From Alistipes sp. (GTDB lineage Bacteria; Bacteroidota; Bacteroidia; Bacteroidales; Rikenellaceae): DNA of 64,000 nucleotides. Location: contig JAGBVG010000084.1 of the NCBI GenBank assembly GCA_017630455.1, positions 1-64,000 on the forward strand, written 5' to 3'. The notes below the pieces were generated by a model. The model saw only the letters and a program-made list of their open reading frames with translations. It made no database searches and was not told where the DNA came from. This document shows, piece after piece, positions 25,434-35,110 of this stretch. Numbering within the stretch: position 1 is the stretch's first letter; each line of letters begins with the position of its first letter. The position numbers and the translations under genes were made by a program.

Positions 25434-27734
25434 ATGAAAAGATTATTTTTTGGCGTGGCGACGGTTGTTGCTGCGTTGGTGAGTTTATGTTCGTGTGAGC
25501 GCGGTGGCGAGACCGTAAAGGAGAGCGGCATTATCCTATACAACAGCGAGATAGAGGTTGGCGTGGATGCTGCGACACTGCGCTTCAACTACGACATTAA
25601 GAATCGCATCGAGGGCGTAAACCTCGAGGTTTCGTGCGCCGAGGAGTGGATTACTATCGACAAGATTGGCGAGACCGTCGTTCAGTACTTGGTGGATGAG
25701 AATAGTGGCGCGGAGCGTGTTGCAACGCTCAACCTCACCTATGGCAGCGAGAAGAACAGTCTCAAAATCCGCCAGCAGGGCTACGTAGCACCTTTGGCGC
25801 TGACGGTGGAGACGGCCGATGCTACATCTGTGACATTCTCGGTTGCAGCACACGACGAGGAGACCACTTGGATTGGTCAGATTGTCGGTAAGGAGTGGTT
25901 CGAGGGTTTCACAACCGAGGAGCTTCTCTATGAGGATATGCGCTACTACAATGGTGTCGCTAATGAGATGGGTATCACTCTCGAGGAGTATCTCTCGAGC
26001 GTTCTTAGTCGCGGCTCGCACTCGGGTATCCGTATGTCGGGTCTCGACCCTGAGACCGACTATGTGGTATATATCTATGGTCTCACGGCTAAGGGCGAGG
26101 TTACCTCTCGTCTGTTCCACGCCGAGTTCTCAACCGAAGCACCATACGAGGGTAACGACGTCACTTACGACATCAATGTGGAGGTAAATCGTGCCATCGC
26201 AAAGATATCTATTCAGCCATCGCACGAGGGTGTTGCATACTTCAACAACCTTATCACACGCGAGGATTTCGAGGCATATGGTGGCGATATCAATAAGGCT
26301 GCAGATGGTGTGATCCAGAAGATTATCGAGGATTACGCAGCGTGGGACTACACCCTTGCCGAGACCTTTGAGTACAACACCGATTACCTGGCTACGGAGT
26401 ATGAGTTTGAGGCTATGGCAAACACCGAATATGTGGCATTTGCCTTTAAGTGGAACGAGAAGTGTGAGCGTCTGAGCGAGGTGTCATACAAGTGGTTCGA
26501 GGTTGGTGAGATTGCACCGTCGGAGAATGTTATCACTATGGAAATCAGTAATGTAACGCAGTCTACGTTCGACATCGTTACCACCACCACAAACCTCGAT
26601 CCGTATGTCATCTTCCCAATCCCTGCAATGGATATTGCCAAGATGCGCACCGACGATGCTATCTTCGAGTATATACTCAACACCTATGGCACATCGAGCT
26701 TGGTTTACTACCAGTGTGAGGGCGATGTTGAGGGTACGTTCAGCGGCTTGGAGGCAGGCACAGAGTATGCAGTTTTGGCGTTTGGCTACGAGGCGGGAAC
26801 TCTCACAACAGCTATCGTGCGCGAGAATATCACTACTGCCGAGGCTGGTGATGTGGATGCCTGTGTCTACACCATCGAGGTATCGGATATTGGCGACCGC
26901 GAGGCGCAGGTGAGCATCCGCCCATCAGACTTCAGCATCTACTACTACTGGAATGTATTTGAGGCATCTATGACCGAGGAGGAGATTAAGAACTACATCC
27001 TCAGCACCTACAACTCGGCATACTATGGCGACTACTGGGAGTTCAGCTACTATGAGCTTGCGCAGGGTAATGTCGAGAGCAGCATCTCGCAGCTCAAGCC
27101 ATCGACAGACTACAAGATTGTCGTTATACCTATGAATCCCAACACATTTGAGTACGTAGGCACTATGCGCGAGGGTGGCTACTTCACCACCGAGGAGGCT
27201 ATCATCGCCGATATCACCATCACCGCAGGCTTCGATGCCTACTACGATGGCGATGAGGTCTATGAGCTCGAGCCTCAGTATTGCAGCTCGTGGAAGGGCT
27301 GGGTTGTTGTGCCTATGAGCGTTAATATCGAGGGCGAGTTTGCTGGATATCTCTACACTATGTTCTCATACGTCGAGGGTCTTGAGAATCCTGAGATTTA
27401 CTCGGATAACTTGCTGATAGACAATCTCTACAACGTAGGTGCTTATTGGTCGCCAGCCTACTTCCGTGGCGAGTGGGATAAGACCGTTATGATTGCTGCT
27501 GTGGCCTTCGACTACGACGGCAACCCATCGCCTGTATACCGCAGCGTCCACACCTTCACACGTGATGGCGCAAGCGACGCACAGGAGTTTGTGGACTACT
27601 ATATGGGCACTATCACAACCTCGAGCGCAGTGGTTAAGCACAACCTCGATGCCGCAGTGTTGTCAACCCCTGAGAGTAGCTATCCACGTCGTGAGATGAC
27701 CAAGCAGCAGCGCTCTATAATCTTCGTGCGCTAA
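25434..27734 (+). CDS. Modular BACON-type surface lipoprotein
   Basis: 766 residues; lipobox at SLC or CSC (Cys19 or Cys21), then ERGGE. A BACON-like domain (about 30-120, EEWITIDKIGETVVQYLVDE) is followed by tandem beta modules of about 110-140 residues. Each opens with a strand like VSIRPSDFSIYYYWNVF or KISIQPSHEGVAYF and ends in L.P.TDY..Y.+G-type fibronectin-III-like motifs (GLDPETDYVVYIYGLT; LKPSTDYKIVVIP). It belongs to the same family as the lipoprotein encoded at 50439. Function unknown; a display or binding role at the cell surface is inferred. A terminator follows. Confidence 0.7.
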   Translation: MKRLFFGVATVVAALVSLCSCERGGETVKESGIILYNSEIEVGVDAATLRFNYDIKNRIEGVNLEVSCAEEWITIDKIGETVVQYLVDENSGAERVATLNLTYGSEKNSLKIRQQGYVAPLALTVETADATSVTFSVAAHDEETTWIGQIVGKEWFEGFTTEELLYEDMRYYNGVANEMGITLEEYLSSVLSRGSHSGIRMSGLDPETDYVVYIYGLTAKGEVTSRLFHAEFSTEAPYEGNDVTYDINVEVNRAIAKISIQPSHEGVAYFNNLITREDFEAYGGDINKAADGVIQKIIEDYAAWDYTLAETFEYNTDYLATEYEFEAMANTEYVAFAFKWNEKCERLSEVSYKWFEVGEIAPSENVITMEISNVTQSTFDIVTTTTNLDPYVIFPIPAMDIAKMRTDDAIFEYILNTYGTSSLVYYQCEGDVEGTFSGLEAGTEYAVLAFGYEAGTLTTAIVRENITTAEAGDVDACVYTIEVSDIGDREAQVSIRPSDFSIYYYWNVFEASMTEEEIKNYILSTYNSAYYGDYWEFSYYELAQGNVESSISQLKPSTDYKIVVIPMNPNTFEYVGTMREGGYFTTEEAIIADITITAGFDAYYDGDEVYELEPQYCSSWKGWVVVPMSVNIEGEFAGYLYTMFSYVEGLENPEIYSDNLLIDNLYNVGAYWSPAYFRGEWDKTVMIAAVAFDYDGNPSPVYRSVHTFTRDGASDAQEFVDYYMGTITTSSAVVKHNLDAAVLSTPESSYPRREMTKQQRSIIFVR

Positions 27735-27758
27735 GGCTTTTTACACCCTTTTTATTAT

Positions 27759-27796
27759 GGTGGCTGTGAGTTTTTTGCTCGCAGCCACCTTGTGTT
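27759..27796 (+). terminator. Terminator after the BACON lipoprotein pair
   Basis: GGTGGCTGTGAG pairs with CTCGCAGCCACC (12 bp, one wobble, loop TTTTTTG), followed by TTGTGTTT. Confidence 0.8.
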
Positions 27797-27840
27797 TATC
27801 TATGTTTATAATGTGTAAAACGGCGGTTTCGTTGAAATTA

Positions 27841-27872
27841 TTTCATTCGATAGGAGGAAAGTATTATCTTTG
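27841..27872 (+). promoter_or_regulatory. Promoter of the DUF4493/PCMD operon
   Basis: TATCTTTG (27865-27872) fits the -7 consensus; TTTC (27841-27844) is 20 bases upstream in place of TTTG. The leader is only about 25 bases. Confidence 0.65.
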
Positions 27873-27904
27873 TCCGCGTTAATTTAAATATATTGTATCG
27901 ATTT

Positions 27905-29713
27905 ATGAACATTATTAAGAAGTTTACCTCGGTTGTGGCGGTGGCGCTTGCTGCACTGTCGTGTCAAAGCGAGGTTGACAATAGTATTAAGATGCCACAA
28001 ATCAGTGAGGATGAGGTGTGCTTTGCTATGCCTCTCGATGCCACACGTACCGCTATCGGCGAGGGTGGCACGACTCGTTGGCAGGAGGGTGACGAGATTG
28101 CTGTGTGGGCCAAGGATGGCAATGGCAACTACGCCTTCTCCAACGCCACGTTTATGCTTCGCTACTTCTCTACGGAGTGGGATAAGGCATACTTTGTGGG
28201 TAACGTTGCCGAGATGGCCGAGGGCGACTACACCTACTACATCTCATACCCCAAGCCTCAGGCTGTGGAGGGAACTATGGTGACATATAACGTCGCAGCC
28301 GAGCAGTCGGGAGCCTACGACGGTAAGTATGACATTATGGTTGCTGAGCCTACGCTCACAGGCTCGCTCACCTCGAGCAAGCGCATAGAGATGAACACCA
28401 TTATGCGCCACCAGATGCACGCGCTTAAGATCACAATTCCGGAGAAGGCTTCAAATTTCGACACTAAGGTCTACGCTTTGGATATCACCTTCCCGATGGC
28501 TGTGGTGGGTGACATCACCATCGACATTACAAATCCCTATGCTGAGCCTACCTATACCAACACCTCAAATAAGATCTCGGTTAAGAGTGCCGAGGGTTTT
28601 GCAGTAGGTAGCGATATCTGGGTATTTGTGCTCCCTGGTACAGTGTCGGGCGATGTTAGCTACGAGGTTAAGGGTGCTGAGCAGCGCTCGGAGGTGGCTA
28701 CATATTCGTTGGAGCGCGAGTTTGAGCGTGGTCACGTGACACCTATCCGTATGGCTATGCCTCCATTTGCCAAGTACACCGCCTTCAACTTCTCAATTGG
28801 CGAGAACTACCTCGGCGAGGATTTCAACTTCTTTACCCTTTACGATAATAATGGTACTAATATGGGTACATTTAATCGTAATGCCGAGAACCTCTATAAG
28901 TTTGAGTATATGGGTGAGTTTGATGTTACTCCATATAACAATCAGAATTGGACTTTGGTCTTTGATTCGGAGAATGCTGTTGTAGAGAATAAGGTGAATA
29001 TGGGCCAATTAAAGGCATATTTCGAGAACACTATCACTCCTGTAGATGTGCCATATCTTCTCTTCGAGGATTTTGAGAATGTAACAGAGAGTGAGAGCTA
29101 TGGTAATAATGATTACTCACAGAGTGAACGTGAGCAGCCAGGTAAGTCGTTGGATGGTGCTATGCCTACAAATGGCTGGAATGCGGCACGTTACTGGCTT
29201 AAGCCTGGTGCTATGCGTATCAACTCTCGTTATCAGGAGGTGAAGATTTTTGTGTCATTTGCCTCTACCCATCACGGTCGTATGGATACTCCAGTGCTTG
29301 GTGGTACTCGAGGTATAAAGCCTGGTAAGAAGGTAGATATAAAGGTGGTCTTCGATGCTGCAATGTATAAGCACACAAGTAGTTCACTAGCACTTAAGAC
29401 GGGTGCTATCAATATCGCTACGCATACCAATGCTGCCAACCCAATTGATGGTATCCCTACGGGTGCAACAGGTATTTCATCTTCGTACGACACTACTCTT
29501 GCAGACTTCGGTAATACACTCTTTACCCAAGATTTGGCAGATAGTGTTGGAGATAATGCCTTTGGTCAGAGCTTCCCAACTTACACAGCTACGATGTCTG
29601 TAACAAGCGACACACGTCTCTGTTTCTACCCAACGCTCAAAACCGCAAGTGGTACTGGTAATACAGAGGTGAACGTATACATCGACGACATCAAGGTGTC
29701 GATTGCTAAGTAA
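27905..29713 (+). CDS. Fimbrillin-like lipoprotein with C-terminal jelly-roll-like domain
   Basis: 602 residues from the ATG at 27905; a TTG four codons earlier is less likely. Lipobox AALSC (Cys20). Residues about 35-300 follow the fimbrillin plan without being close: WQEGDEIAVWAKDG, YTYYISYPKP, MRHQMHALKITIP. From about 380 (PYLLFEDFENV) to the end is a beta-rich domain resembling carbohydrate-binding jelly rolls, ending VNVYIDDIKVSI. From roughly 28840 the codons turn T/A-rich compared with the first half, suggesting the C-terminal domain was exchanged. It is the first gene of the seven-gene operon. A glycan-binding surface role is inferred. Confidence 0.6.
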   Translation: MNIIKKFTSVVAVALAALSCQSEVDNSIKMPQISEDEVCFAMPLDATRTAIGEGGTTRWQEGDEIAVWAKDGNGNYAFSNATFMLRYFSTEWDKAYFVGNVAEMAEGDYTYYISYPKPQAVEGTMVTYNVAAEQSGAYDGKYDIMVAEPTLTGSLTSSKRIEMNTIMRHQMHALKITIPEKASNFDTKVYALDITFPMAVVGDITIDITNPYAEPTYTNTSNKISVKSAEGFAVGSDIWVFVLPGTVSGDVSYEVKGAEQRSEVATYSLEREFERGHVTPIRMAMPPFAKYTAFNFSIGENYLGEDFNFFTLYDNNGTNMGTFNRNAENLYKFEYMGEFDVTPYNNQNWTLVFDSENAVVENKVNMGQLKAYFENTITPVDVPYLLFEDFENVTESESYGNNDYSQSEREQPGKSLDGAMPTNGWNAARYWLKPGAMRINSRYQEVKIFVSFASTHHGRMDTPVLGGTRGIKPGKKVDIKVVFDAAMYKHTSSSLALKTGAINIATHTNAANPIDGIPTGATGISSSYDTTLADFGNTLFTQDLADSVGDNAFGQSFPTYTATMSVTSDTRLCFYPTLKTASGTGNTEVNVYIDDIKVSIAK

Positions 29714-29749
29714 ATAACGAAAATAAATAATAACTAAATTAACACAATT

Positions 29750-30520
29750 ATGAGAAAGCTTATCACACTTGCTTCGCTTGTGGCACTCTCGATGGTAGGT
29801 TGTACCAACGAGGAGCCTAAGGGCGTGGCAAATGAGAAGGGCGCGGTAAACTTCGACCTCACTATCTCGAACGAGGTTGACGTGACACGTGCCGAGGGCC
29901 ATTACGTAGAGTGCACAACCCCCGATGACGATGCGTTTACTCTTAAGATTCAGGGTGAGGGGTCGCTTCGTGAGTGCACATTCGCTGAGTTTGCGGAGGA
30001 TAACTATCTCCACTATGGCTCGTACACCGTCACTGCTGTGGCGGGAGATGTTGCCGAGGAGGGCTACGACAAAGTGGCTTTCGCGGGTAGTGCCGACTTT
30101 GAGGTTAAGGTGCGTGAGAATACCGAGGTTGCCATCACCGCAACCATCGCTAACGCCTTGGTAAAGGTGGAGACTACCGAGAAGTTCCGCAACTACTTTG
30201 TGGGTGGTCACACTATGGAGCTTACAACCGAGGCGGGTAACACGTTTGACGTTTCGGAGCAGACCAAGACCCTCTTTGTCGCACCGGGTGAGATTGTCAT
30301 CAACGCCACTGCCACCAAGCAGGCTAACCAGTCGGGTGCTGAGGGTGCGGTGATCACACTTCCGGAGCAAAAGGTGAATGTTGCAGCGCAGACCTTCTAC
30401 ACCATCAAGTTTGATGTTGCGGATGCTGGTCGTGCAACACTTGAGATTAAGCTCAACGAGACTCTTGTGGAGTCTATCGACATTGAGCAGGAGTTAAATG
30501 ATAACGCTGAAAACGCATAA
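29750..30520 (+). CDS. DUF4493-family lipoprotein (short)
   Basis: 256 residues, lipobox SMVGC (Cys18), then TNEEPKG. After an early strand VNFDLTISNEVDVTRAEG comes the DUF4493 pattern: an acidic start, LKIQGEGSLRECTFAEF, then GSYTVTAVAGDVAEEGYDKVAF with F..SADFEV, and ALVKVETTEKF. It lacks the downstream modules of the next two DUF4493 genes. Function is unknown in the family. Position suggests a subunit of a surface assembly with its neighbours. The next gene begins 13 bases after its stop. Confidence 0.65.
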   Translation: MRKLITLASLVALSMVGCTNEEPKGVANEKGAVNFDLTISNEVDVTRAEGHYVECTTPDDDAFTLKIQGEGSLRECTFAEFAEDNYLHYGSYTVTAVAGDVAEEGYDKVAFAGSADFEVKVRENTEVAITATIANALVKVETTEKFRNYFVGGHTMELTTEAGNTFDVSEQTKTLFVAPGEIVINATATKQANQSGAEGAVITLPEQKVNVAAQTFYTIKFDVADAGRATLEIKLNETLVESIDIEQELNDNAENA

Positions 30521-30533
30521 TATAGAGACAGTT

Positions 30534-32177
30534 ATGAAGAATATAGTAAAGTTTTTGAGCCTTACGATGGTAGTAGCTCTCGGCCTATGCTCGTGCAGTA
30601 TGGAGAGTGTAGATTATAACACCGAGCAGGAGGTTGTCGTAGAGGAGAATATCGGTTACCTTGCACTCGGAGGTATGGATGTAACGGTAATCGAAGATAC
30701 TGAGAATATCGACTCAACAACACGCGCCGAGGGTGTGGATATCAGTACCTTCGATGTTGTGATCACAGATGCTGAGGGTCATACCGTTAAGTCATTTAAG
30801 TATGGCGAGCGCCCACAGGAGGCTATCGCATTGGAGGCTGGCATATACAACATCGCTATGCAGTCGGCAGCGATGACCGATGTAGAGTGGGAGGCTCCAG
30901 TATATGGTGCTCAGCGTGAGGTTATCATCACTCGTAAGCAGACAACCGAGGTGAAGGATATGGTATGTAAGCTCCGCAATATCAAGGTTTCGGTGTCGTA
31001 TGCCGCAGATATCAAGGAGCAGCTCGACCCAGAGTTTACCTCTATGACCATTGCCCTTGCGGAGAGCACGTTGGTCTATGGCGTCGAGGAGGAGCGTGCT
31101 GGTTACTTCGCCCCTAAGGCTGAGGAGAATACCCTCCAGCTCACTTTCAAGTGCCGCTACGTAGGCAGCGATAAGGATATCGTTATGACCAACGAGATTT
31201 CGGGCGTTAGGGCTGCTCAGTGGCGTAAGATCAACGTTATCGTGCAGCACGCTGCCGACGGTACTACAAACATCGGCATCCAGTGCGATACTTGGACATT
31301 CGACGAGGAGGTTGTGTTCGATACCACAGCATATCTCCTCGAGGAGGTTTTGGTTGACGATACCGATATGCCTGTTATCGGCTGGGAGGGTCACGACCTC
31401 GCACAGCCTTTTGAGCTCACCGACGAGATGTTCGATGCTGAGGGTAACTTCACAAAGAGCATCAACATCGACATCACAGCCAAGAGCGCAATCCAGTCGG
31501 TAGTTGTTAAGGTTTCATCCGACAATGCAGAGTTCCTTGCGGCATACAGCGATGTTATGCCTTTGGAGTCGGATATCTGCGATGGCTCTGTGTCAAACAC
31601 ATTCCTCAAGTTGATGGGTTATCCTATTGATGCTAAGGGTCAGACATCTACACGCATCAAGTTTGCAGCGCAGGCAGATATGCTTCGCTCATACGAGGGT
31701 GCTCACTCTTACGAGATTACCGTAACCGATATCAATGGTGGTCAGACTACCGTGACACTCACTGTTAAGTATGGTCAGAATGTAGCTCCTTCGATCGTAT
31801 GGGTAGGCTACGACATCGACAAGCGTCAGACATACGCTCCAGGTATGACTTGCGACTTGAAGGTTAAGGCTCCGCTCGCTATCGCCGACTTCAATGTTAA
31901 GATTATCTCTGAGACATTGAATGCCGATCAGCTCACTTCAGTAGGTCTCACTGACCAGTTCAGCCTTGTTACCGATACTCATTTCTTCGAGCAGCTTGGT
32001 GGCTTGGGCTTCCCTACTGGCGATGCTGTATATGGCCAGACCGATATCGACCTCTCAATCTCTAACTTCTTGTCAGTCCTTGCGATGCTTGGTCCTGGTG
32101 AGCACGACTTCGAGATGAGCGTTACCGATATGGAGGGTAACACCACTACCAAGACCGTAATGTTCCGCTTCAACTAA
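30534..32177 (+). CDS. DUF4493 lipoprotein with two tandem beta modules
   Basis: 547 residues from ATG 30534, which begins a proper signal; an ATG at 30498 lies inside the previous gene. Lipobox at GLC or CSC (Cys19 or Cys21). The DUF4493 core is clear (FDVVITDAEGHTVKSFKYG, then ALEAGIYNIAMQSA, WEAPVYGA, LRNIKVSVSYA) over about 55-275. Two related modules follow at about 290-405 (MPVIGWEGHDLAQPF) and 425-545 (APSIVWVGYDIDKRQ). No catalytic residues are evident. Probably exported to the cell surface and part of one assembly with the adjacent DUF4493/PCMD protein. Confidence 0.7.
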   Translation: MKNIVKFLSLTMVVALGLCSCSMESVDYNTEQEVVVEENIGYLALGGMDVTVIEDTENIDSTTRAEGVDISTFDVVITDAEGHTVKSFKYGERPQEAIALEAGIYNIAMQSAAMTDVEWEAPVYGAQREVIITRKQTTEVKDMVCKLRNIKVSVSYAADIKEQLDPEFTSMTIALAESTLVYGVEEERAGYFAPKAEENTLQLTFKCRYVGSDKDIVMTNEISGVRAAQWRKINVIVQHAADGTTNIGIQCDTWTFDEEVVFDTTAYLLEEVLVDDTDMPVIGWEGHDLAQPFELTDEMFDAEGNFTKSINIDITAKSAIQSVVVKVSSDNAEFLAAYSDVMPLESDICDGSVSNTFLKLMGYPIDAKGQTSTRIKFAAQADMLRSYEGAHSYEITVTDINGGQTTVTLTVKYGQNVAPSIVWVGYDIDKRQTYAPGMTCDLKVKAPLAIADFNVKIISETLNADQLTSVGLTDQFSLVTDTHFFEQLGGLGFPTGDAVYGQTDIDLSISNFLSVLAMLGPGEHDFEMSVTDMEGNTTTKTVMFRFN

Positions 32178-32205
32178 TTGTAGCATAATTACAACCTATT
32201 AAATT

Positions 32206-34233
32206 ATGTCTATTATGAAAAAGATATTCGCAATATTGGGCGCGGTGCTCGTGTTGGCATCCTGCTCAAAGGATATAGATTCTACCGTGGTGATGACCGC
32301 CTCTGAGGGTGCTATGCGTCTTGGTGTTGCTATGCAGAGCGACGCTGTTGAGGAGGATGTGGTGATCAAGATCTACAAAGTGGAGGGTCAGGAGCAGAAC
32401 CTTGTACGCCGCTACGAGGCTATTGGCGATGTGCCAGAGTATCTGTCACTTCTCCAGGGCGACTATGTGGTAAAGGTGCAGGTGGGTCAGAAGAGCGTTG
32501 CCTCATTCGACCATAAGTACTACCTCGGCGAGGAGAGCTTCACTATCGAGGCTGGCAATGTTGCAAGCGTAACGGTAGATTGCAAGCTCCAGAACTCTAT
32601 CGTGAAGGTTAACTACGATGCTACAGTTGCCGAGAAGCTCGAGGCGGGTTACTTCACAAATGTCTCTATCGCAGAGTCTTACAACGCTGATGCCATCGCT
32701 ACGGGCGACATCCACTCTCTGCGTTTCGACGATAGTAAGGAGGGCTACTTCATCCTCCCCGAGGGTGAGACCTCACTCTTCTGGCACTTCGAGGGTACAC
32801 ACCCTGTTGAGGGCGAGATTGTTAAGGAGGCAGTTATTGAGAATGTGAAGCCTGCGGCGAAGTACACCATCACACTCAAGTACTCTAAGGATGCTCCGGG
32901 TAACCTTGTATTGGAGGCTACGGTTGATGAGTCTATCGAGGAGGTTGACGACACTCTTATCTTCAGCCCCGACCCAACAGTTATGGGTAACGGCTTCAAC
33001 GAGAAGGAGCTTCAGCTCTCTATCACCGAGCGTACCTATAATGTATCGGCATTGGCAAACATCACTACATTGACGCTCAACGATCACGACCTCCTTGCCG
33101 GTGGCGTTGCAGGCGTGAGTGTCGCAAAGGGTGATGATATGAACTATCAGGTGACTATCTCTTCAGCCTTCTTCGCTACTTATGTCGGTGGTGCTCACGA
33201 TGTTATGTTCCACGTCGAGGATGCCGATGGTGGTAAGCTCAACAAGGCTATCGGCTACAACGTTCAGGGTATTATGGCTTTGAGTGCTGAGGACTACAGC
33301 CTCTGGTTTGGCACTGCAACGTTTAAGGCAAATATCGTGGATGCTGCGGCAACATCGGTGAAGATTGCATACTCTGCGGATGGCGCATCGTGGACCGAGA
33401 TGGATGCTGTGGCTATGGGTAATGGCATCTACACAGCACAGAGCACAGACTTCGCTTGTGAGAAGAGTTATACCTACAAACTCATCGTTGGTGGTGTAGA
33501 GTATGGTAAGACCCTTGCGCTTACTACCGCTGCTGGTGCTCAGATTCCTAACGGCGATATGGAGCGCTGGCATACAGCATCGTGGGTACTCCCTTATGGC
33601 AAGGGTGACACCCCATTCTGGCTCACAGGTAACGAGGGTGGTGCAATGGTAAGTGCTACACTTACACAGTCATCAGATGACGTGCGCCCAGGCTCTGCAG
33701 GTACAAAGTCTGCATACCTCAAGTCGCAGTATGCATCGATGATGGGTATCGGTAAGTTTGCTGCTGGTAACCTCTTTACTGGTACATTTGCGCTAAACGG
33801 TATGGATGGTATGGTGACATTTGGTCGTGACTTCGCATTCACCGCAAAGCCTAAGAGTATGTCATTCTGGCTCAAGAACAACGAGGGTACTATCGACCAG
33901 GGTTCTCACGCTTCGGGTACAGATATTATGACCATTATGGTGATCATCACTGATGGTACATCTTACACGGTAAATACCAAGGATGAAAGCTCTTTCCTCA
34001 AGATGGAGGATCTTGCTACTAAGTCTGGTGTTATCGCCTATGGTTATATCACAGGCTCGCACCAGCACCCAGAGTGGACCGAGAAGACCATCGACCTCAT
34101 CTACCGCGAGGATATGAAGAACATAAAGCCTAAGAAGCTTGTTGTGTCGTTCACACCTTCGGGCTATGGTGACTACTTCTGTGGCTCTACCAACTCGTGG
34201 ATGTACGTAGACGATATCGTACTTAACTATTAG
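32206..34233 (+). CDS. DUF4493 plus PCMD-domain lipoprotein
   Basis: 675 residues; the ATG at 32215 (MKKIFAIL) is an equally good start. Lipobox VLASC. Residues about 30-250 are DUF4493-like (VVIKIYKVEGQEQNL, LLQGDYVVKVQVG, LQNSIVKVNYDA). One linker module follows, then a PCMD domain (putative carbohydrate metabolism domain) from about 446 to the end: IPNGDMERWH, DTPFWLTGNEGGA, MGIGKFAAGNLFTGTF, and a final SWMYVDDIVLNY. PCMD folds resemble carbohydrate-binding jelly rolls; no enzyme activity has been assigned. The gene joins the two domain families of this operon in one protein, supporting a joint function. Confidence 0.8.
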   Translation: MSIMKKIFAILGAVLVLASCSKDIDSTVVMTASEGAMRLGVAMQSDAVEEDVVIKIYKVEGQEQNLVRRYEAIGDVPEYLSLLQGDYVVKVQVGQKSVASFDHKYYLGEESFTIEAGNVASVTVDCKLQNSIVKVNYDATVAEKLEAGYFTNVSIAESYNADAIATGDIHSLRFDDSKEGYFILPEGETSLFWHFEGTHPVEGEIVKEAVIENVKPAAKYTITLKYSKDAPGNLVLEATVDESIEEVDDTLIFSPDPTVMGNGFNEKELQLSITERTYNVSALANITTLTLNDHDLLAGGVAGVSVAKGDDMNYQVTISSAFFATYVGGAHDVMFHVEDADGGKLNKAIGYNVQGIMALSAEDYSLWFGTATFKANIVDAAATSVKIAYSADGASWTEMDAVAMGNGIYTAQSTDFACEKSYTYKLIVGGVEYGKTLALTTAAGAQIPNGDMERWHTASWVLPYGKGDTPFWLTGNEGGAMVSATLTQSSDDVRPGSAGTKSAYLKSQYASMMGIGKFAAGNLFTGTFALNGMDGMVTFGRDFAFTAKPKSMSFWLKNNEGTIDQGSHASGTDIMTIMVIITDGTSYTVNTKDESSFLKMEDLATKSGVIAYGYITGSHQHPEWTEKTIDLIYREDMKNIKPKKLVVSFTPSGYGDYFCGSTNSWMYVDDIVLNY

Positions 34234-34241
34234 TAACAACG

Positions 34242-34275
34242 CGAGGTAGGAGCAGCGAGTGTTGCCCCTACCTCG
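34242..34275 (+). terminator. Intra-operon hairpin before the barrel genes
   Basis: CGAGGTAGG (34242-34250) pairs perfectly with CCTACCTCG (34267-34275), followed by AATATTT. It probably tunes expression between the lipoprotein and outer-membrane genes. Confidence 0.5.
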
Positions 34276-34288
34276 AATATTTAAATCA

Positions 34289-35098
34289 ATGAAGAGATTT
34301 TATACACTTCTGGCGATGCTCACCATAGCCCTCAGTGCCGTGGCGCAGCAGCCGGAGACTCATCAACCCGAAGGCGAATCTTGTGTCCTCACTCCCAATG
34401 AGGCTCGCAACCAGCGCGGCTTCACCTCGGATACCAACTTTGTGCCTAAAGGTCAGTGGATATTCGGTGGTACTGCGTCATACTCGCAGCATACAAATCG
34501 TGGTTTTAAGCTCGCGATCATCGACAATATCAACTCCGATGGTTATACCCTCAACGTAAGCCCTATGCTTGCCTACGCCCCTTGGCGCAATATGGCTGTG
34601 GGTGTGCGTTTTGGCTATGGCCGCACGATGATGGCTCTCGACGACGCGGCGTTGGCATTTGGTGAGGGTGACACGGCTATAAATATAAACGTGGATTATT
34701 ACCACCAGCTCAAGCACTCCTATACAGGCACGCTCTTCTGGCGACCATACATCCCGCTGGGACAGAGCAACCGCTTTGCCATCTTCGCGGAGGTGCAGCT
34801 CAACTTCACAGGCTCGCAGTCGAAAATCGTGGCCGAGAATGGTGTGGTCGATGGCTTAGTGGACTACCGTGGTACTTATAGCAAGTCGTTCGGTGGCTCA
34901 GTGGCTTTGCAACCGGGTATCGTAGCCTTCGTCACCAACAACACCGCCTTGGAGCTCTCGATCGGTGTCTTTGGCATCGGTTATGAGAAGACCAAGCAGA
35001 TAAAGAATCAGGTGGAGAGCGGAGATATCACGTCTAGCAATATGAATTTCAAGGTCAACCTCCTTTCGATTGGCTTTGGTGTGTCGTTCTATTTATAA
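34289..35098 (+). CDS. Outer-membrane beta-barrel protein (copy 1)
   Basis: 269 residues from ATG 34289 with a type I signal peptide (cleavage after AVA-Q). The mature chain begins with an acidic, Pro-rich segment. Then come about eight alternating strands (QWIFGGTASYSQ, MAVGVRFGYGR, RFAIFAEVQLNFTG, and a last strand LLSIGFGVSFYL) ending in an aromatic residue plus Leu, as in outer-membrane barrels. It has a neighbour of the same family 12 bases downstream. In this operon it might be the membrane platform for the DUF4493/PCMD lipoproteins. That is inference; transport or enzyme activity cannot be read from the sequence. Confidence 0.7.
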   Translation: MKRFYTLLAMLTIALSAVAQQPETHQPEGESCVLTPNEARNQRGFTSDTNFVPKGQWIFGGTASYSQHTNRGFKLAIIDNINSDGYTLNVSPMLAYAPWRNMAVGVRFGYGRTMMALDDAALAFGEGDTAININVDYYHQLKHSYTGTLFWRPYIPLGQSNRFAIFAEVQLNFTGSQSKIVAENGVVDGLVDYRGTYSKSFGGSVALQPGIVAFVTNNTALELSIGVFGIGYEKTKQIKNQVESGDITSSNMNFKVNLLSIGFGVSFYL

Positions 35099-35110
35099 AC
35101 TTACAGCACT

